Part shown: positions 60,327 to 64,000 of the stretch, in pieces
How positions within the stretch are numbered: position 1 is the first letter of the stretch
How the letters are laid out: each line of letters opens with the position of its first letter
Made by a program: the position numbers and the translations under genes
Notes under the pieces: model-generated
Seen by the model: the letters and a program-made list of their open reading frames with translations, nothing else
What the model was told of the DNA's origin: nothing
Database searches by the model: none
Assembly: GCF_900091515.1 (NCBI RefSeq)
Contig: NZ_LT607410.1
Span: 6,138,001 to 6,202,000 of the forward strand
Source: Micromonospora purpureochromogenes
GTDB lineage: Bacteria; Actinomycetota; Actinomycetes; Mycobacteriales; Micromonosporaceae
Direction of reading: 5' to 3'
Length of the DNA stretch: 64,000 nt

Positions 60327-61483
60327 GCCTGCCCCTCCCGCAGCCAAGAAGCGGCCCGCGCCGCCCGCGCCCGCACGTGGTCCAGGTCGTTGCCGAGCAG
60401 CGTGACGTGCCCGATCTTGCGGCCCGGCCGCACCTGCTTGCCGTACAGGTGGACCTTGGCGCCCGGCTCGGCGGCGAAGAGGTGATGCAGCCGCTCGTCG
60501 ATGGAGATGCCGCCCGGCTCGCCGCCGAGCACGTTCGCCATCACCACCACCGGCGCGGTCAGCGAGGTGTCCCCCATCGGGTAGTCGAGCACGGCCCGCA
60601 GGTGCTGCTCGAACTGCGAGGTGCGGGCGCCCTCGATGGTCCAGTGCCCGGAGTTGTGCGGCCGCATGGCCAGCTCGTTGACGACCAGGCCGGTGTCGGT
60701 CTGGAACAGCTCCACCGCCAGCAGGCCGACGACGCCGAGCGCGGTGGCCAGGTCGATGGCGAGCTGCTGGGCGGCGAGCGCCAGCTCCTCCGACAGGTCG
60801 GGTGCGGGGGCGAGCACCTCGACGCAGATCCCGTCCCGCTGCACGGTCTCCACCACCGGGTACGCGGCGACCTGTCCGAACGGCGAGCGAGCCACCTGCA
60901 CGGCCAGCTCCCGACGCAGCGCCACCCGCTCCTCGACGATCAGCGAGGTGCCGCCGGCGAGCAGCGTCGCGGCCAGCTCGGCGGCCCGGGTGGGGTCGTC
61001 GACCATCCAGACGCCCCGGCCGTCGTAGCCGCCGCGGGCGGCCTTCAGCACCACCGGCCAGCCGTTCTCCTCGCCGAAGGCGACCAGGTCGGCGGGCTCG
61101 GCGACCGGCCGCCAGGCCGGGTTGGGCGCACCCAGTGCAGCGAGGCGCTCCCGCATGATCCGCTTGTCCTGCGCGTGCAGCAGCGCGTCGGCGGCCGGGA
61201 AGAGCTTCACGCCCTCGGCGGCGAGGGCGCGGATGTGCTCGGTGGGCACGTGCTCGTGGTCGAAGGTGACCACGTCGCAGCCCTTGGCGAAGGTGCGCAG
61301 CGCGGAGAGGTCGGTGTGGTCGCCGTACTGGACGTCGGAGGCGACCAGGGCGGCGCCGTCGTCCGGGGCGAGCGCCAGCACGCGCAGTGACTGGCCGAGG
61401 GCGATGGCGGCCTGGTGGGTCATCCGGGCCAGCTGGCCTCCGCCCACCATGCCGACGACGGGCAGACCGGTACGGGAATCCAT
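60323..61483 (-). CDS. purK: N5-carboxyaminoimidazole ribonucleotide synthase
   Basis: 386 residues, ATG at 61483. ATP-grasp enzyme that carboxylates AIR with bicarbonate. [20 protein letters not shown] opening, [23 protein letters not shown]-grasp core [19 protein letters not shown] and [40 protein letters not shown], and a C-terminal [20 protein letters not shown]. The E-x2-x-R-P-H-N-S-G-H motif is diagnostic. Paired with purE, which overlaps its end. Confidence 0.97.
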   Translation of the reverse strand: MDSRTGLPVVGMVGGGQLARMTHQAAIALGQSLRVLALAPDDGAALVASDVQYGDHTDLSALRTFAKGCDVVTFDHEHVPTEHIRALAAEGVKLFPAADALLHAQDKRIMRERLAALGAPNPAWRPVAEPADLVAFGEENGWPVVLKAARGGYDGRGVWMVDDPTRAAELAATLLAGGTSLIVEERVALRRELAVQVARSPFGQVAAYPVVETVQRDGICVEVLAPAPDLSEELALAAQQLAIDLATALGVVGLLAVELFQTDTGLVVNELAMRPHNSGHWTIEGARTSQFEQHLRAVLDYPMGDTSLTAPVVVMANVLGGEPGGISIDERLHHLFAAEPGAKVHLYGKQVRPGRKIGHVTLLGNDLDHVRARAARAASWLREGQA

Positions 61484-61559
61484 AGCGCCGCCAGCCTATC
61501 CGGGCCGCCGGCGAGCACCGCCGCGAGGGCCGCCCGGCCCGCCAGATCGACTCCGGGCG

Positions 61560-63596
61560 TCAGCCGAGCTGGGCGACCAGCTCGTCGACCGAGGTCACCG
61601 GCCGCTGGCAGACGAAACCCCGGCAGACGTACGCGGTGGGCCGCCCGTCGACCAGCGGCCGGTCCGCGAGCAGCGGCACCCCCGGCTGGTCGGGTCGACC
61701 GGCGACCACCACCGCGCCCGGCGGGGCGTGCCGCACGGCGGCGGCCACCAGCGGATCACCCACCGCGTCGTCGGTGGCCACCGCGATCTCGTACGGCCCG
61801 GAGAGCAGCGCCTCGCCCACCGTCGCCGCGTAGCCGGTGAAGCGGGCGTGCCGCCCGACGATCGGCGCGACGGTGGCCAGCGCCGCCTCGGCCGCCTCCC
61901 GGTACCGGCTCTCCCCGGTCAGCGCCGCGTACGCCACCAGCGCCGCCACGATCGCCGAGCGCCCCGACGGGGTGGCGTTGTCGGTCGGGTCGGCCGGCCG
62001 GGCGACCAGCTGCTCGGCGTCGTCGGCGGTGTCGTAGAAGCCGCCGCCCGGGGCGGCGAACCGGGCCAGGGCCACGTCGAGCAGTCCGCCGGCCAGCTCC
62101 AGCCAGCGCCCCTCGCCGGTGAGCTGGTGCATCGCGCAGAACGCCTCGGCCACGCAGCCGTAGTCCTCCAGCACGCCGGCCGGCTCGCCGACCACCTTGT
62201 CCCGGGACGCCCGGCGCAGCCGCCCGTCCACGATGTGCACGGCGGCCAGGTGCTCGACGGCGTCGCGCATCGCGCCGTCGACGACGATGGTGACGCCCTC
62301 CATCAGGTTGGCGTCCTCGTCTTCGGGCGAGGCGTAGAGGGCGGCGACCCGGAGGAACTCGGCGATCGCGGTGATCGCCAGGCCGTTCCAGGCGGCCACC
62401 ACCTTGTCGTCGCGGGCCGGTTGCGGGCGGGTGTCCCGGGCGACGAGCAGCCGACCGACGACGTCCCGCCAGCGGGCCCGGATCTCCGGGTCGGCGTCGT
62501 CGACGTCCCGGGCGAGCCGCAGCACGCTCGTGCCGTGCTCAAAGGTGCCCGCCTCAGTCACCTCGAAGAGGTCGGCGGCCCAGCGGCCGTCCTCCTCGCC
62601 GAGCGCCTCGACGAGCTGGGCCGGGGTCCAGGCGTAGGTCAGCCCCTCGACGCCCTCGGTGTCGGCGTCCAGCGCGGAGGCGAAGCCCTCCCCCGGCCGG
62701 TGCAGCTCGTCGGCGAGGAACCGGGCGGTGTCCCGGGCCACCCGCCGGGCCATCCGGTCGCCGGTGAGCCGCCAGAGCTCGGCGTAGAACCGCAGCAGCA
62801 GGGCGTTGTCGTAGAGCATCTTCTCGAAGTGCGGCACGGTCCAGTGCGCGTCCACCGAATAGCGGGCGAAGCCGCCGGCGAGCTGGTCGTGGATGCCGCC
62901 GCGGGCCATCGCCTCGGCGGTGTGCCGGGCGATCTCCAGGCTGCGCGGCGAGCCGGTGCGCTCGTGGTGCCGGAGCAGGAAGAGCAGGTTCATGTGCGGC
63001 GGGAACTTCGGCGCCCCGCCGAAGCCGCCGTTCGTCGCGTCGTACTCGCCGGAGAGCTGGTCGGCGGCGGAGTCCAGCAGCTCGGCGGTGAGCGGGGCGG
63101 TCGGGCCGCCGACGGCCTGGGCGCCGCCGATCGCCTCGACCACGGCGGCGCCCTGGCGCAGCACCGCCTCGCGCTGGTCGCGCCACGCCGTGGCGACCGA
63201 CTCCAGCAGCCGGACGAAGTTCGCCTTGGGGAAGTACGTGCCGCAGAAGAACGGGGTGCCGTCGGGGGTGGCGAAGACCGTCATCGGCCAGCCGCCCTGC
63301 CCGGTCATCGCCTGGGTGGCGGTCATGTAGACCGCGTCGACGTCCGGCCGCTCCTCCCGGTCCACCTTGATCGCCACGAAGTCGTCGTTGACCAGCGCGC
63401 CGACCTGCTCGTTCTCGAACGACTCGTGCGCCATCACGTGACACCAGTGGCAGGCCGCGTAGCCCACGGAGATCAGCACCGGCACGTCCCGCCGCTTCGC
63501 CTCCGCGAACGCCTCGGCGCCCCACGGCCACCAGTCGACCGGGTTGTCGGCGTGCTGGAGCAGGTACGGCGAGGTCGCGTCCGCGAGTCGGTTCAC
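61560..63596 (-). CDS. DUF255 thioredoxin-domain protein (YyaL-type)
   Basis: 678 residues from GTG 63596 ([20 protein letters not shown]). N-terminal thioredoxin fold of DUF255: [40 protein letters not shown] with Cys49 and Cys52 as CxxC, and [20 protein letters not shown]. The rest forms an (alpha/alpha) barrel of the six-hairpin glycosidase type ([40 protein letters not shown]), ending in a short [18 protein letters not shown] segment. Homologs are annotated YyaL/SSP411, with no proven activity. The start at 63596 replaces a longer open frame to 63647. It is 76 bases downstream of the purK start region, in the same direction. Confidence 0.93.
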   Translation of the reverse strand: MNRLADATSPYLLQHADNPVDWWPWGAEAFAEAKRRDVPVLISVGYAACHWCHVMAHESFENEQVGALVNDDFVAIKVDREERPDVDAVYMTATQAMTGQGGWPMTVFATPDGTPFFCGTYFPKANFVRLLESVATAWRDQREAVLRQGAAVVEAIGGAQAVGGPTAPLTAELLDSAADQLSGEYDATNGGFGGAPKFPPHMNLLFLLRHHERTGSPRSLEIARHTAEAMARGGIHDQLAGGFARYSVDAHWTVPHFEKMLYDNALLLRFYAELWRLTGDRMARRVARDTARFLADELHRPGEGFASALDADTEGVEGLTYAWTPAQLVEALGEEDGRWAADLFEVTEAGTFEHGTSVLRLARDVDDADPEIRARWRDVVGRLLVARDTRPQPARDDKVVAAWNGLAITAIAEFLRVAALYASPEDEDANLMEGVTIVVDGAMRDAVEHLAAVHIVDGRLRRASRDKVVGEPAGVLEDYGCVAEAFCAMHQLTGEGRWLELAGGLLDVALARFAAPGGGFYDTADDAEQLVARPADPTDNATPSGRSAIVAALVAYAALTGESRYREAAEAALATVAPIVGRHARFTGYAATVGEALLSGPYEIAVATDDAVGDPLVAAAVRHAPPGAVVVAGRPDQPGVPLLADRPLVDGRPTAYVCRGFVCQRPVTSVDELVAQLG

Positions 63597-63731
63597 CCGA
63601 CGACCATATCCAGCCGGACGGGCCCGCGCCGGTCGGACCGACGGCAATCACGGGGCCTTCCGTAGTTCACTTTCATCTATTTATATCTGTGCATGCCGGC
63701 GATCGTCGCCGGCCTCGCGAGGAGGCACGCA

Positions 63732-64000
63732 TGCGCGGATCCCGTCTGTCCGTACTCACCTCGGTCGCGGTGCTCGCGGTCGTCCTCACCGGACAACCCG
63801 CGGTCGCCGCCGTCGACCCCGCCACCCGGATCTCCGGGACCACGGCCGTCGGCACCCACAACGCGTACGAGCGCGGCACCTACACCTACCTGGCGCAGGC
63901 GCTCGATGCCCGGCCCGGGATGATCGAGCTGGACGTCTGGCCGGACGTGCTCACGCGCCAGTGGCGGGTCAGCCACTCCAACCCGCTCGGCAACGACAAC
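63732..64000 (+). CDS. Secreted PI-PLC-like phosphodiesterase (5' part only)
   Basis: The first 89 codons of a gene leaving the right edge; ATG 63732 with AGGAGG at five bases. A Sec signal peptide (MRGSRLSVLTSVAVLAVVLT, cleavage after AVAA at about 27) precedes AVGTHNAYER with His43, IELDVWPD with Glu66 and Asp68, and WRVSHSNPLG with His82. These match the calcium-dependent phosphatidylinositol-specific phospholipase C-like family (first catalytic His in GTHNxY, acidic metal ligands, second His in VSHSN). The remainder is outside the window. A TATTTATATC-like AT-rich stretch at 63676-63688 may be the promoter. Confidence 0.85.

Noticed and set aside
59412..60485. + strand frame across the non-coding region and purE
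   Set aside because: Most of it is antisense to purE and the rest is repeat-containing DNA.
1..64000. tRNA, rRNA, CRISPR, insertion sequence, prophage or integration site
   Set aside because: None of the characteristic sequences (conserved tRNA arms, transposase or integrase motifs, spaced repeats) was seen on either strand by eye; a dedicated scan could still reveal a small one.

Overview
The window is very GC-rich, strongly G/C-biased at third codon positions, and uses many GTG starts and ATGA/GTGA/TGATG overlaps. The gene set (WhiB regulator, F420 biosynthesis fbiA/fbiB/fbiC, DUF3499 and zincin-like proteins beside whiB, PatD/GabT polyamine genes, SCO6745-type and SCO7613-type proteins) points to an actinomycete, most likely Micromonospora or a close relative in Micromonosporaceae. 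No rRNA, tRNA, insertion sequence, CRISPR array or prophage was seen.

Layout. (1) 1-7.3 kb is an accessory contact or secretion-type toxin region. A minus-strand cassette encodes a YbaB/EbfC-like protein, a small WXG100-like protein, a 1482-residue polymorphic toxin and an overlapping small ORF that is the probable immunity gene. The toxin has a CpnT-like N-terminus, a papain-like glutamine deamidase domain and a RelA/SpoT-like C-terminus. Divergent to the cassette is a protein joining a YwqJ-like deaminase fold to a SUKH-3-type domain. (2) 7.4-11.7 kb holds aldehyde dehydrogenases and gabT for 4-aminobutyraldehyde/GABA catabolism. (3) 11.8-14.2 kb is a GntR(YtrA)-ABC exporter operon with a clear operator. 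(4) 14.3-19.6 kb carries a secreted tandem double-psi-barrel protein, an SCO6745-type protein with a well-formed promoter and operators, and an acetaldehyde dehydrogenase locus (GAF/winged-helix regulator, ALDH, DUF779). (5) 19.8-31.9 kb is a polyamine uptake and degradation cluster: Pot-type ABC transporter, two FAD amine oxidases, a saccharopine-dehydrogenase-like enzyme, agmatinase, an Lrp/AsnC regulator, a class III aminotransferase and a PNPOx-like protein. (6) 32-48 kb is mostly conserved actinobacterial core (DUF3499, zincin-like, whiB, fbiC, fbiA, fbiB, manC, glycosyltransferase), with a DUF4331 locus inserted. (7) 48-64 kb has acyl-CoA metabolism, UDP-glucose dehydrogenase, a giant membrane protein, purE/purK, a DUF255 thioredoxin-domain protein and the start of a secreted PI-PLC-like enzyme.

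How the parts work together. The gab genes and the pot/agmatinase/aminotransferase block look like one polyamine-to-succinate regulon. A shared 12-base motif, G(A/G)ATTC(A/C)GT(A/T)GC, lies upstream of gabD, between potD and the Lrp gene, and upstream of the aminotransferase, so the Lrp protein is the natural candidate regulator. FbiC, FbiA and FbiB make the F420 core, but FbiB here lacks room for the usual C-terminal FMN domain. Several dispersed palindromes sit between convergent genes, and one intergenic repeat is shared by two operon spacers in the polyamine/GABA genes.
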